Source: Galbula dea (Eukaryota > Chordata > Aves > Piciformes > Galbulidae). From it: a stretch of DNA of 64,000 nucleotides. Position 1 is the first letter of the stretch. Every line of letters starts with the position of its first letter. Positions 13,801 to 26,872 of the stretch are shown here, piece by piece. Under the pieces are notes generated by a model, which made no database searches, was not told the DNA's origin, and saw only the letters and a program-made list of their open reading frames with translations. The stretch lies in assembly GCA_013399015.1 (NCBI GenBank), contig VWZX01006563.1, forward strand, positions 248,001 through 312,000, given 5' to 3'. The position numbers and the translations under genes were made by a program.

Positions 13801-14640
13801 TGATTTAAGACCAGGTCAGTCTCTGTACATCTATTACAAACAGAGTGTAGATTGCCACTTTTCACACAAGGTTTTCTCTTGCCAGAAATTTCTCTTTGCC
13901 AAGCTTCCTCTGTGGAAGTAGGAAAATAAACCCATTGCAAATACGTCAAATTAGGCACCTGTAAATATGTAAGAGAAACTAGTACTGGCACACCTCTGTT
14001 GCAGGAGGAAGAAGAGGAGAAGCTGTCACCAAATACTAAGCTATTCCCCTTTACCTTACTGCTTCAAGTCAGACAAAACCAAGAGCTGCTATGCAGCCTC
14101 ATAGCTGCCTCATGGCCCGTTTTTAGGTCCTAATCAGTTTTCATTAGAACAGAAAGCACAGAAGCACTACTAACAGTTGCTTTACTTGGCAGCATCTAGA
14201 TCATAGTTTGGCCAGAAATTGAAAGAGGCTTGAATCCTTAGAGTTTCTCCATTCACTGCAATGAAATTTGTCCCTGGATCATGCCAGGAGCCCCATGGCA
14301 TCCAGAATGAACCTGAGGGGGTGCTGTAGCCCTCAGCTGTGGCTACGGCTGCTCTGGGGGCAAACACAGTACTCTCATTTGGGCAACTAGAGGCACTCAA
14401 AACTTATCAGAGAGATTTAAAAAAAGCTTTCCATGCTGGATATTTCAAAACATCATGTGTTGGATCCTTAGCTTGGTTTTAGAACTGCAAAGAAAGGGAT
14501 GATAAGCAAAGATGAGGCAAGAAGTCTGAAGGGTGATTCAATAAAAAAAAAAATCTTGTTCCACCAGTAAAGTCAGACTCATGAGAACGCACTCTCAACC
14601 CTACATATCCCAGTGGCAGGCACACTACTTAGTGGCCATG
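4879..14640. other. Long repeat-poor AT-rich stretch, no gene seen
   Basis: Nearly 10 kb without a recognisable LINE, SINE, LTR or exon. Open frames are all under about 100 codons and lack family motifs. Homopolymer A runs joined to C runs occur at 7684-7694, 9810-9820 and 10518-10526. One exon-like open block at 14186-14353 (minus) is treated as a finding because I cannot assign it to any protein. The region is most consistent with intron or intergenic sequence. Confidence 0.6.
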
Positions 14641-14652
14641 AATATGGACACT

Positions 14653-14699
14653 GGGGGGAAATAGGGAGAAAAAATAAAAAAGAAAAAGGGAAAAAAAAA
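14653..14699 (+). repeat. Purine-rich tract
   Basis: Almost uninterrupted A/G run on the + strand (GGGGGGAAA, then A-rich blocks with isolated G and a few T). Low-complexity DNA; it could also be the remnant of a poly(A)-like tail, but no retrogene body is recognisable next to it. Confidence 0.7.
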
Positions 14700-14700
14700 T

Positions 14701-17700
14701 CTTTTCCTTCCTACATCCTGGCAGCAGACCGAAAATCAATACCAGTTGCCTAAGTAAAATCTCACCCTGACAGGGCCTCCCTGCTGGCTACACAGCAATA
14801 CTAATGGTCTTGTAGTGGTCTTTAGACAACACAGGGATGTCAATATAATTTTGTTCCACTTTTCTTGCTTGCCAGCTCCTATCTGCAACCAATTCATAAC
14901 CTCGGTTACTCATACCTTTGCACAAATGGACCGACTCTCCACCTACACATTTAGCTATCCCTTTCCTCACTCCAGTGCTTCTATGATCACTGTGACAGCC
15001 TGTGCAGCGCGTCCCTCCAAATCTGCTTTGCGTTTAATATTTCACTAAAATGCCAGTGAAAACTGCCTTCACCTCCCAGGAGCACAAAAATCTTTTCTTC
15101 TTCAAGCATTGTAGACAAAGCCTATTCCCATCAGACTAAACAAATAAGCAAGAGAGTCAGAAAATCAGGGACATATATTGAAGACTTCTCAAATCTTAAC
15201 CTCAGAACACTTCAGAGATATTAGTTAACTCCTTAGGGAAAATATTCTACTTTATAGAAAAATGTTATTTATGGACTTAGAAAAAGTGCTGGAAAAATAC
15301 AGTGCATACCTTTAGATGCACAGTAACATAAAACATTCTGAATCCTTTCATCTAAAATATTTAGATTTTCTAAGCTGGTAACTGGCTGTAGAGAAACACA
15401 AACAGAAACAGAGTTACTTAAAAAAAATGATTGGTGCCAAACACATCTGTGAGGAAGGACAACCACCTTTTTGTCAACACAGAGGTGCCATCCTTCAGGA
15501 GCACTGGGGGTTTTGAAGCCATTCAGGCCAGGCCAGAGTCCACACTCTAATCCAGCTGGTCCGGCCTCCAGACAGAGCAGAGCTTGGTCAGCAAGCTCCC
15601 TGAGGGCACAGCCTGCCAAGGAATGTCTGGCTTATATATAACCACCTTAGTTAACGCAGATGAGCATGCAAGAGAAATCAAGCAGTAATACATAATTCAT
15701 TGGCCTCACAAGACCACTGTGAGAGTTAAACAGAGAGGGGGAAAATAATAATTCTCTGTTCTTTCACATGGTGGCCAAAGAGGGCGCAGTGCCTGGCTCT
15801 CCCACAGGCCACATCCTACAGACCACAATCCCTGGGGCCTCCACTGCTTACAGGCTGTGGATAACTGGAAGTGCTAACAAAAGTATCACGTTCCAACCTC
15901 GTAAATGTTGTCTTTTAACAACAACAAAAAAAGCGCCCCACACAACAGATAACTGTCCAGGAACAGAGTCCAGCAGGTCTGTCACTACCATCAGCGTCAA
16001 CACTCCACCAGGCCTCACTCTTCCTCCCTTAGCTTGAAACGCAAACTTGTAACAGAATATTTCCTCTGGTATGATAACAAAACACATACACCAATACAGC
16101 GTTGGTTTTTTAAAAGCACAGTATGGTAACAAAAGAGAAGAACATGTTGTGAGATAACGCTTCCTTAGCTGAGATTTTAAGTTAAACAACCTCATCTTGG
16201 CAGGCAACCATAAGGACATGCAAGATCAACAGTAGTTCATGGCAGAAAAAAAAAAAAAGGGAACAGCTGCTTTAAAGATTTAGAATAACAGACTCAGTTC
16301 CTCATCCCCATTTCTTCAGCCTTCTCTTTTCCTTTTTTTTACTCCTCCCTTCTCTTTTTCCCTCCCTACTGCTGAGCATCTACCCGGATCTCCAGTTGTC
16401 CCAGCTGCTCAGAGGAGATGTATTTGGACTCTTGAGCCTTGACATCCACCTATTAGTCCACACTGAATCAATGCCTCTCTGTATTCCAGAATTCATTCAC
16501 AAGAACTGTAACTACATTGGATGGAAACATGATGCAAGTCCAGCTTCATACAAAAGCTGTAGGAATTAGGTCCTGTGCTCTGCAATTACTGCTGACTACT
16601 TGTTTTAGACTAGATGAGGTACACCAGAGTGAAAAAAAGAATAAAATCCAGATTACAAGTATCTGTTTCAAGGACATTCCCCTGAATGCACATTGCAGTA
16701 AGAATCAGTCTAGTACAAAACAAGCAGATTGAGAAGACCATTCCACCCCCTCAGTAGAAGTAATTTTCATGTACTCCTTAAATTTGTATCATCTTGAGCA
16801 TTTCTTACAAGAATTAATATATTGTTTGTGAAGGGTGAGGATTTGGAAAGCTGCAACAGTTGCTCATACATTCAGGCACACTATAGAAGAGTGGTTCACA
16901 TTATTTCCATGACCACTTAGAGTTTTATTTCCTTTTTGCTTCCTACAAGACATTGTGACAGAAAAATGTATTAACAATTTCAGAATACTATTCTACATAT
17001 GGATTTAAAACCAACATTTTGAGAATCAAGTAAAATGAAAATTAGCATGTAAATATCTTATGTGAAGTAGAAGAACAGGGAAAGATTAATACTTTGCAGG
17101 GAAGAAGTTGGAGGCAAATGCACTATAAGAGATGAGAAGACTTTCAAGATGATCACAAAATGAACTAGAAATACTGGGAATCATGAACAGGAGCCAGGAA
17201 AAAAAATTGGGGCAGATGATAGTCTGAGAATACTTATTGCATTACATTACTGTAGGATGACAGGATCCAAAAAACTGTTTATTCCATTTAACTTGATACT
17301 ATAAAACACAAGCAATTGTGAATTGTGACCAAGATAAATGCAAAATATTTCACATTTGGCTAATTTATAACCAACATTAACTTTCTTCTTCATAGTGAAA
17401 ATAATTGAGTCAAACAGGTACAAGTTAGTCAAGTCTATTTGCTCCAGTCCACACTGTTTATAGTTCAGAACTTGGATTATGACCTGACATGGGACTTCCA
17501 TGCACAGTGATCCTTATCAACAACTGACAGGATGAACTTCTTATCAGAAATTGTGTCATCACTTGATCTTATTGACCAAAAAAAAAGATAAATAATCCTA
17601 CTCAAAAACAATATTAAATTTCCACCACAGAAAGCCAAAATGTTTCACACTGAATTTTCACTAGTTTTCTTACAAAAGTAAAATATTTGTAAAGATTGAG

Positions 17701-20700
17701 AACTGTTATTTCACAAGTTAATAAACTAAGTATGATTCACACTGAAAATAGGGACATTTCTTACTGAAAATAGTATTAAACTCTCACTGGGACAAATTTG
17801 CTCAAAATTTGTTATTTTGCCTAGGGCACAAATGTCACATTGAATTCACATGTTAAGTGTTAGAACTGCAACCTCTGTCAGATTTGGACAAACTCTCCTC
17901 AAAAACTCGTGTAAAAGCACTTGGCAAAACAGCTTTCATAGATTAGTGAATAAAATAAGACATACAATCTTCAAATATGTAATTAATAAGGTCAGTTTCA
18001 TTACTGAAAAAGCAAGCTTTTCCAGAATGCTTATGACAGACAAAGTAAGGAGTTTTATGAGCATCTCCTTGTACTTAACCTAAAGACCAATATGTGAATC
18101 ATGAGTTTTTCAGTTAAACTGTAGTAATATTTCTCTCCACACACAGAGAGAGATGAAACAGGAAAGCTGACAAAATCTTTAGCCTATGCATTTGCATTGT
18201 AGGCAGTTCTTTGGCAAATGGTACGTTCTGTTAGTCCAGCTCCTGAGTTTAATAATTATTATGAGGCTCAGGTAAAAGAAATAACACAAAGTGAGATTCT
18301 CAGCTCTGAACAATCCAAAGCATACAGCTGCCAGCAAAAGAAAGAGATTTACCTTGCCTAACCAGTACACAGCAGCAGGTATGAGGTTCAATTCAGTGTT
18401 CAGATATTCAATTCAATATCATTTCTCAGAGGCAGCAACATACAATACACTCTTAACTGAAAGCCTAAAAAAATCTGGTTCTTCCACATTAAGAGCTCAG
18501 AAATCCAGGATGTACAATAACAGGCCTAGGGGATTTAATTGACAAGAATATAGATTTCATATTTGCATTTATGTTTAATCGTCTGTACAGCCCATCTACC
18601 ACTAATACAAACTCCAGGTACATGCATGACCTAAATAAGGGCAAAAACCCCTTGACTCCCCAGTAATGAGCAGATAAAGGAGTCACACGTACGGCTAAAA
18701 TCTCTTAATTCCTAAGCACGTGCATGCTTAATGTCTCAACATCCATTACACAGCTTTGAACTACTGCTGGTACAATGCATCAAACAGGAATCTAGGAACA
18801 GATGGAATTTCCCCAGTTTAATATTTAGTCATATTTTAATTAACTTATTTTGTAACTCCTCCAATCAACCAAGACAGATTATCAAATGTGATGACACTTA
18901 TACATACCCACTACCTTTATAGTAAAATTAGTATTCAAAACTTAATATGCCTGATGTATAGCAGTAGTAGTCATTAGTATTATGATATCATTTCTTGGGG
19001 TACTAGATTAATTTAATTTTAGAAAACTGAAAATTCAAAAAATTTCCCTTAACACTCACTATTTGTATGATGTCCTTAAAATTTCACAGAAAATATTTTC
19101 TAGAATAGTCATCTTTACAGAAGACTCTATTGTCTGGTACATTAAAGTTAGTGCAGTACAAACTACAATGTCCTGGAGCATGAGGCTTTCAGTCTTCCCA
19201 CTGAATAAGACATAGCTTCAATTCAGTGGTTTCAATCAAATCAGAAAGGAAAAACAAGAACCTTTTATTACAACTTGATGCATATCAGATTTTTATTTCA
19301 AAATTATTGCATTAAAAAGAGACTACTATGATTTTTTGAATCTTAAACACAGTCCAAAATGGAAAGCAAAAGCAAGGATTCATCTTCCAGCTTTTCTCCA
19401 TATACAAACATATAGACTTGTACAATAAGGACAGAGTAAGATACTCAGAAAAAGCAAGCAAAGCAGAAGAGTAGCCAAAATGAAGCAAAATTTTAACTTC
19501 AAAAGCTTCAAGGAGACCTGTTATTTTCAATTGAATTCTAAGGTGGGGGGAGTGAGAAGCAAAATATCAGCTGCCTGGCCCACAACCAAGATGATGCTTT
19601 CAGCAGGATGACATGCCACTTTTGCTGCAAAAGCAAAGGATCTAGTTCTGGTGGGATTAGGGTTCATTTTTAGAGCTCACTCACAAGCTATTCTCCATGA
19701 AGGGAGAAAAGCAGCCGTTATGCCTTGCAATAATGTCCCAGAACAGCTCTTGCCCCAAACGGCTGAGAGAGAGCAGAGCAGTCGACTGCATATGAGTTAA
19801 AGATATGACAATACGGACCTGCCTGCATAAACTACACAGAATATCAACTCATCATAATCCTGGGTGAGGGATCACTAAGAAAGCAACACTTGTGGGCTTA
19901 GTCTTATCTGCCTCTGAAGGAAATTATCCAATACTCCTTATTTTAACATTGTAAGGAAGAGTCACATTTTCTATTAGAAAGCAGTCTTGCTCTTTTCCTG
20001 GCTGTTGGCCACCACTGAGACTTTAATTAGTCATTGCGGAGGTAGAAATAGCAACTTGCAAAGAATCATTAGAGGCTATTTCCTCAGTTTTCTTATTAAA
20101 AGATACTTCACTATCTCAGGAGTGACTACATGGCACCTGATCATCAGAAAAAACCCCATTACATATGACTATCACATGACAGACAATGTGAAGCTGAATT
20201 GAAAAAGTCCAAACACAAACAAAAAAGCAAACAAAAAGGCAGTGAATGTGAGAAAAACAGCTTTTACTTTCTAGTGTATTTGGAGATAAAGGTTGCTGTT
20301 TTACTTGAACAGCAAGTTCATCAACATCAAGTTCAGTCTAGCTCGGGGTACATGGGTATCCAGGAATAACTGTTTTAAGTCAACACCTGTTCAAGCAGCT
20401 CAGCTGTTTCCTATGTAGGCCAGCGTTTTGAAGAAAAGAGAGTAGTTGTTTCTATCTCCTTCTTCCTCCATACCTAATCTTTAACAATGTAAAAGATAGA
20501 AAGAGTTAAAACTACATGGAGCTCTTCTCTCCGAAGTGCTGCGCAATGAGAAGGCTCATAGTAAAAATCACCAAAGGCAAGGCTTGCTGTCTCCCTGCAG
20601 CAGGAGACCTGATGTGCCTGGGGCAGCTGCAAGGACTAGGAAATGAAACACTGATTATCCTGAGTCAAAGATGGTCTTGGAAGATTTAAGGCAAAGTAAA

Positions 20701-22370
20701 CAAAATCAGTTAAATTTGTTTTTCTAACTGTGGTACAGCAAACACCACCAAAAAAATGCTTGCCTGTCCTGGCTCACTTTCTCCATCATAGAAGAATAAA
20801 AAGAATTAGAAATCAGTTCAAATCCTGTAGTACTTCAGACTCTTGTGGCTTCTGGTCTAATCTCATTGGTTTTGCTTGTCCAGCTGACAATTTTTTTTAA
20901 CACATTTTTAAATAGTTTCAACTATGGTGATTTTTAAATCAGTTATACCAATGTACACAGGCATAAATAGGTCCCTGAAAACTCTACAACTTCACATGTC
21001 CAAGTGAAGGGCTGAGAAAAACACCAAGATTAGAAGCTACATGGTCACACCACATCCTGGCCCCAGAGTTTTGAGAACCATTCCCATGGGCACATTGCTA
21101 CCTCCACAGCAGTGGCTGTGCCCCACATCAGAGTGAAAGGCATCTGCCCCATACCTTGCTCTGCTGCCTGCACCACTACCAGGCATCATCCCACAGCTGA
21201 GCAACAGCAAAAGGCTTCGACAATATTTTTTATTTGATTTGCCTTAGAAACTGTTTCACATCAAAGAAACTCCTGATGTCCGATTCCCTAAAGGTTCAGA
21301 GTTCACTCATTTTGGATGAGCCCTGAAGCAGTCACAATTTTATTCAAGTCACCCTGTCCATGATCTCAGGACCAGTGTTCCTTAGGAGGTTTTTGGTATT
21401 GCAACTTTCTGTTCTGGTTGAGGGTGAAAGCATATGCTTTTATCTTTAAAACTGAAAAAAACTTCTGACATATTGAGGCATTTAAAAAATTAATTAAACA
21501 ACATTTTGTGGCCAACAGTCAAAATTTTTGCTATGTAAGGGGCAGCCCTAATTTCAAATGTAGTCAGTCATTTTTAGTTATTAAAGTTTCAAGGATAAAT
21601 TTTTCCTGTATTTTCTTAACATCTGGTTTTATGCTAGAATTAGAATTACTTGAATTTATTTAGCTCCAACAGAAACAAATCTTGTACTTTTTTGCTGCCA
21701 GAGTAGCAAATATAAGCCAAAAACCTCACTGGTTCAAGAAAAGTCTGACCAAAGGCACTAAAGTCTTTAGGCTTCACTTTATATTTTGCTGTGGTGCCCC
21801 AAAATAAACAAACAAAAAAAGCTATTTTAAGAATTTTGTGTCTCCCTCTTCATCTTAAATCTTTTATTACTTAAGATTACCTTCCTCCCTTCCTTTAAAG
21901 GCCATGCTACTTTCGTTTCCTTGAGAGAGAAACCCTGCTTATACACAAATACACGGTCACAAAAAATGTTTTGCATGAGATGAAGCAGCATCCCACAGGG
22001 GTCTCCCAAACTACCCTTCATTTTACTGCACCTCCCAGCTTGCTTGTAAGCAACAAGAAGTAAATTCAGACCAATTTTCATTTTCACAAGTGTGCAATAA
22101 CTTGCATTTCCTCAGACAGATTCTTTTTATTATTATTTGCGTGTTAGTTCTGCAGTCTTAAGTTATAAGCTGGAATAGCCATGTATCTACATCACCAAAC
22201 TGTCCATGCTTCCTGCATGAAATACACCAAACAAATCTTACCAAAAAACTCCTAAAAAAACCCCCAAGAACTCAGGACCAAAAATCAAAATTTATGTTCA
22301 TAATGAAATTTATATAATTATTAAGTTCCTGGAGATTTATACTAAGCACAACATATCAAAAGAAACATTT
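14701..22370. other. Unique non-coding stretch
   Basis: No gene recognised. A locally GC-richer block at 15450-15630 lies just downstream (minus sense) of a TATATATAAG string at 15631-15640, and another GC-richer patch lies at 21040-21200. Neither resembles a family I know. Open frames here, including a 116-codon one at 15269-15619 (minus) that opens with TTG, carry no recognisable motif. Confidence 0.55.
16317..16372 (+). repeat. Pyrimidine-rich tract
   Basis: C/T-dominated run on the + strand with very few purines, at the end of a T9-type stretch. Low complexity. The pyrimidine strand asymmetry resembles an intronic polypyrimidine tract, but no convincing acceptor and exon follow. Confidence 0.65.
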
Positions 22371-22583
22371 CAGATTGGATATTAGGAAGAATTTCTTCTC
22401 GGAGACTTATTACTGGAACAGGCTACTCAAGGAGGTGGAGGAATCACAATCACTGGAAGAGTTGAAAAACCATGCAGATGTGGTGCTTGGGGACATGGTT
22501 TAGTAGTGGGCATGGTAGTGTTAGATGGATAGCTAGACTTGACAATCTCGCAAGTCTTTTCAAACCATAATGATTCTATGATT
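22371..22583 (+). mobile_element. CR1 LINE 3' UTR fragment
   Basis: Starts at the CR1 segment ATTGGATATTAGGAAGAATT and runs through the conserved GGAACAGGCT and GGAGGTGGAGGA portions, the ATGTGGTGCTTGGGGACATG portion and TAGACTTGACAATCT, ending in CAAACCATAATG and ATTCTATG at 22573-22580. It is heavily 5' truncated. The terminal AACCATAATGATTCT differs from the SINE-like and 4495 tails, so this belongs to a different CR1 subfamily. No coding capacity remains. Confidence 0.93.
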
Positions 22584-24910
22584 TCAAGAGTCCAGGATTA
22601 GAAACATTTAATTCCTGGTCAGAATAAAATTGAGGTATGGTCACCTGAACTGCTGTTCTTACTCCTGAGCTCTTTGTTCATCAGCTCCTGTAGATCCCTA
22701 GTTTATATCAGTCTCATGATAGACCACAACTCAGAAACACTGTGCAGCAACTCGTGCAGAAGAGGAAAGCCACAGACTGTTTCAGGAAATGCATGCTGTG
22801 CTTTGTGGACTGCAAGAAAAAAATAAAAATCCAAGAGCATGGAAACTTTGGTTTCTTAAAAACATGATTCTTTTTTTCTTTAAGATTTTTGACAGATGAT
22901 TCTCAAAAATATTTATGGCACAGCTGGAAGGAAACAATATAGATATCATCTCATTACACACACACTGCAAAAACCAGTCTTTTACTTGTAAAAGTTCACA
23001 AACGAAAACAATGGGACGGATAAGAGGAGAAAAGAAGGGCTATTATCCCTACAGGTACAAGTAGTTACAAGATCCCTACAGAGATACACAGAGACTAAGT
23101 GACATGCTATAAAGCACAAAAGCATTTGTCAGGTATAAGAAGCAAGTCTTTATTCCCTCTCTCTGTTATCCCCTCTCCAGTCTTAGCCACAAGAACATCC
23201 ATATTTTTAAACAAGGCTGGGCATCATTTTATGACTTCCCAATTCCAGATGCATAGACAGACTTGGAGAAGTTGAAAAATTAATTTTGAACAGCCTAGTT
23301 ATACCACCAAGTGTTTCACTAATACAGCAAGATCTGAAAACACTCAGGTGTTTGCAAAATGAGACTCAGTTAATATTATTTAGATAGATTTATACCATAG
23401 CATTATATTGCCATTAGAAACGTTATCATAATTTAGATACCAAAAGAAATCTCAAGTCCAGAAACAGGTAAGAGAGAAAAAAACATGTAAGCACTCAGAA
23501 CCTCAGAGTAGAAAGACAGGGGGAAATACACCTAGGGGGCTTTGTTGCCATTTCCCTCAGAAGGGGAGGGAGGGAGGAGTTTTCCCCTTCCTGTAAAACC
23601 ACTTTTGCAAGAGCGCTTACACATAGATAACTTTAGACAATTAAGAAATCCTAGACTGTTTGCTTGATATTCCCAATGTCTCTGCTGTTCCCAGGTGCAG
23701 GTCTAACAAGCCAGAGCTGATTTCAAGTTCCTTTGTACTTTAACTCTACCAAGCACCACAGCTGTAGCAGTGGCCTCATTATGTATATTACCTACTGGTT
23801 TCACTCTTGAATACATTTTAAAGTCCTTCATGTGCCTCCCTATTACCTTAATAATGAAAAGTGTATCAAAGAGCATGTTGCTAAGTTGACTGAAAAATTG
23901 AAAGACTCCCAGGGAGACAGAGCTGCTAAAACCATGAAATAACACAGGTCACCCAATTCTGTTCTCATTGTGATATTGCTAGTTATTATATTAACAACCA
24001 CAACCTGAACATCTAAGACAGGCAGAAGCGGAGGAGTTTGTGTCTTTGGTGACAATAGACTTGCCATTGAATGTAAAAATCAAAAAGTTAATCTGGGTAA
24101 TTAGCTGACTAAACCTCATTTGTCTCAGCTGTTTTGTACTTCATCTTAAAATCTGATAAGTTCTTATTGTACATTAATTTCAAAAAGTTGCCTATGAATA
24201 AGTGAGAGAAGTATGTAGTGATTATAAAGTTCAGTTCCAAGGCTATTACTACTGCAGCTACAAAGAAAGATTTCATTATAGCATGTGTTTGGCATGCAAA
24301 AATCTTTACTTCTATTTATTTAATTAATAAAAAAGCAGTAGTCAAGACTTCCATTAAGATAAATTGAGTCAATGTCCGAAGAAAAGTTAAAATTTCTATA
24401 CCAAAGCACAAGCATGGGTAGTTAGAGTAGCTTTTGACTGGAGTTCTGGATACTGCTTTTACCCTCATTAGCTAAATGATGCCAGCATCAAAGCTTGATT
24501 TTCTAGTGTACATATTATATATATAAGAGATTAAATAAAGCTGCAGGAACTTGGATGCATTGTCATTGCACAGGATGGAAGCCAACAGACCAGTGAGAAG
24601 GTTATGTGAGTGTAGTGGTATCTCTGACCTACTCTCAACATAGATATGCTACTGATACTAAAAAGAGCCCAACTGAGTATGCAAAAAAACCCCACTAAGC
24701 AAGAGAACAAGTCCACCTTTCTAGTTACCCCAACATTTTTCATGCTGGTGTAGTTTGTAGGATTCAGTGCTTAAGATTCAAAAGTGTATTCGTTTACCAA
24801 CAGATGAATACTTAATCAGATGATCTCCCACCTTCCATTCGGTCACTTGTTATCTTTGTCTCAGCAATATGCCTAAGTCTATCCCCTTGCACACAAAGAG
24901 GAATAGAAGT
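22584..24910. other. Unique non-coding interval
   Basis: No gene or repeat recognised. A G-rich patch at 23563-23577 (GGGGAGGGAGGGAGG) has three runs of three or more G plus a final GG. An A7C4 junction lies at 24683-24693. Confidence 0.55.
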
Positions 24911-24985
24911 GAAAGTAGTGTAGGGCTATCGGTTGGACTAGATGATCTTGAGGGTTCTTTCCAACCGTAATGATTCTGTGATTCT
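24911..24985 (+). mobile_element. Short CR1 3' tail insertion
   Basis: About 75 bp of CR1 3' end: the GGTTGGACTAGATGATCTTG core, TTCCAACCG, then ATTCTGTG at 24973-24980. Only the very last part of the LINE was copied. Over roughly 70 positions I count one difference from the minus-strand copy at 35454-35572, so the two are recent and from the same subfamily. Confidence 0.9.
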
Positions 24986-26207
24986 CATCACACTTATGAG
25001 AGTTGTCTTGGTGCACAGTCATCCTTGTGCACTTTCATCCAGAGCAGAAGTGTTCTGGTGCACAATGGTCCTGGTTGCAGGGCAGTGAAAATTTAAACTG
25101 CATCATGTCCTTAAGAACAGTTACATTTAATTCTCAGTTCCCATAGTCATGAGGAGGGTTGTAAATATTTTTATATACTTTAATAGCATCTGATTATAAT
25201 TTCATGTTAATTGTTTTAATCAGAGCAACCTAAAGTGTTATAGTATTTTTCTATAATTAAGCAATACCACATGACAAGCATTGCTTTTCAGAGCTATTAC
25301 AATACTTTCTAATGCTATAATAAACAAAGATCATGTATCTTAATTATAAACAATAAAAATTTCATACACATTTAATTATATGCTACAGTGAAATTCCCAT
25401 AACTTTAAAAAAAGTTGTCGTGATTATTAACATGTTGCTAATATGAGCTCACACTAATGGGCTATGCCCACTATTAATGTCATTGCAAATAGTTTACATC
25501 AGGAATCTGTATCTCCAATTTAAATGTTAATGGACTGAGTCTTTTTCATCTATAGTGCAAGAAAAGGATAAAGCCACTGAAGTCAATGAGATTATGTCAA
25601 ACTTCTAACTTGTATATTACTGGCTCAGTCTCCAAAGGCGTAGTATGGAGCATAACAAATTCTCATCCACTTTTACCCCTAGGTCCTGACAACACAAAAT
25701 AAAAAACCCTTCTAATATTATCAGTATACATTGCATTTGAATCAGAGCAAAATTATAGGTCTTTCACAGGAAAGAGGCTGATAAAAGTCACAGGTATGTT
25801 AACTGTTGTAAATCATGGATTTCCTTTAGGCAAAAAGTTAGTAAGACATGCTCCAGTTTAACATGTGAAACATAACCAGACCCCAGGGAAGTAATGCCAT
25901 ACTGCTCATTTCTACTGCAGCTCCTGAATTAATAGCTCCTTCTCCAAGATGTTTATATGGAGAAAGAGGAGCTATGTACAGGAGTTCAGAGCTCAGTCTG
26001 GAGGTCACCAGTGAATACCTCCACCATCATGGAGTTTGAACAGATACAATTCATGTTTTTAAAAGATGAGTTTAAATGTTATATCATGGAAGAACTTAAT
26101 TTCTGAAGTTTGTCATCCCCTTCCAGTGTGTAGGTGACATAATAACTACCGGATAAATGCCCTAAAGTCCTTGGTTCACAATGGTTACACATCAGACAGA
26201 TCTCCTG
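24986..26207. other. Unique AT-rich interval, possible conserved non-coding element
   Basis: No coding signal. The part at about 25130-25620 has a texture often seen in conserved vertebrate enhancers: AT-rich, non-repetitive, with TTAATTAT-type homeodomain-like words and a TTGCAAAT motif. This is an impression from sequence texture only; conservation cannot be tested here. Confidence 0.3.
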
Positions 26208-26872
26208 ATTTGGTCCGAATGATTCCTGAATTCTGTCAGGCTTGGCACTGTGACTACTTCCCTGGGGAGTCTGTTCCAGTGTCTGACCACCCTATGGGTG
26301 AAGGACATTTTCTTAATATCCAACCTAAACTTCCCCCAGAATAGCTTCACGCTGCTTCCTCAGGTCCTGTCACTGTTCACCAGAGAAAAAGAGACCAGCT
26401 CCTGCCCTTCTGCTTCCCTTCATGAGGAAGCTGTAGACCACATCCCTCAGTCTCCTCTTCCCCAGGCTGAAAGAGCCAAGCGACTTCAGCTGCTCCTTGT
26501 ATGACTTCACCTCTAGACCCTTCTTCATCTTTCTGTCCCTCCTTTAGACACTTTCCAGTAGCTTTATCTCCTTTATACATTGAGGTGTCTAAAACTGCAG
26601 ACAGTACTTTAGGTGAGGCCACACCGGCACAGAGTAAAGCAGAACAATCACTTCCTTCAGCCAGCTAGCAATACAGTGCTTGATGCACCCCAGGATGCCA
26701 TTGGCCCTTTTGGGTGCCAGGGCATACTGTTGACTCATAGACAATTTGCCAACCAGAACCCATAGAACCCTTTCTGCAGGGCTGCTCTCCAGCCTCTCAT
26801 TCCCAAGTTTACATGTCCAGGACTGCCGTGTCCCAGACACAGAATCTGGCACTTGCCCTTGTTAAACTACTC
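26208..26872 (-). mobile_element. CR1 LINE fragment, ORF2 C-terminus plus part of 3' UTR
   Basis: Read on the minus strand, the element enters at about 26872 with degraded RT C-terminal sequence. Recognisable pieces include ALAPKRANGILGCIKH and WPHLKYCLQF (26589-26852), then the ERLRSL-like and KRRLRD-like segments as DNA, and then the 3' UTR block equivalent to LEVFKK. It ends at about 26208 in a diverged region; no clear TTCCAACC/octamer terminus is visible beside it, so the 3' tail is lost or strongly mutated. Many frameshifts and substitutions mark it as one of the older copies in the window. The + strand open frame at 26250-26504 is antisense to it. Confidence 0.92.

Noticed and set aside
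23563..23577. G-quadruplex at GGGGAGGGAGGGAGG
   Set aside because: The fourth run has only two G, so it fails the standard criterion.
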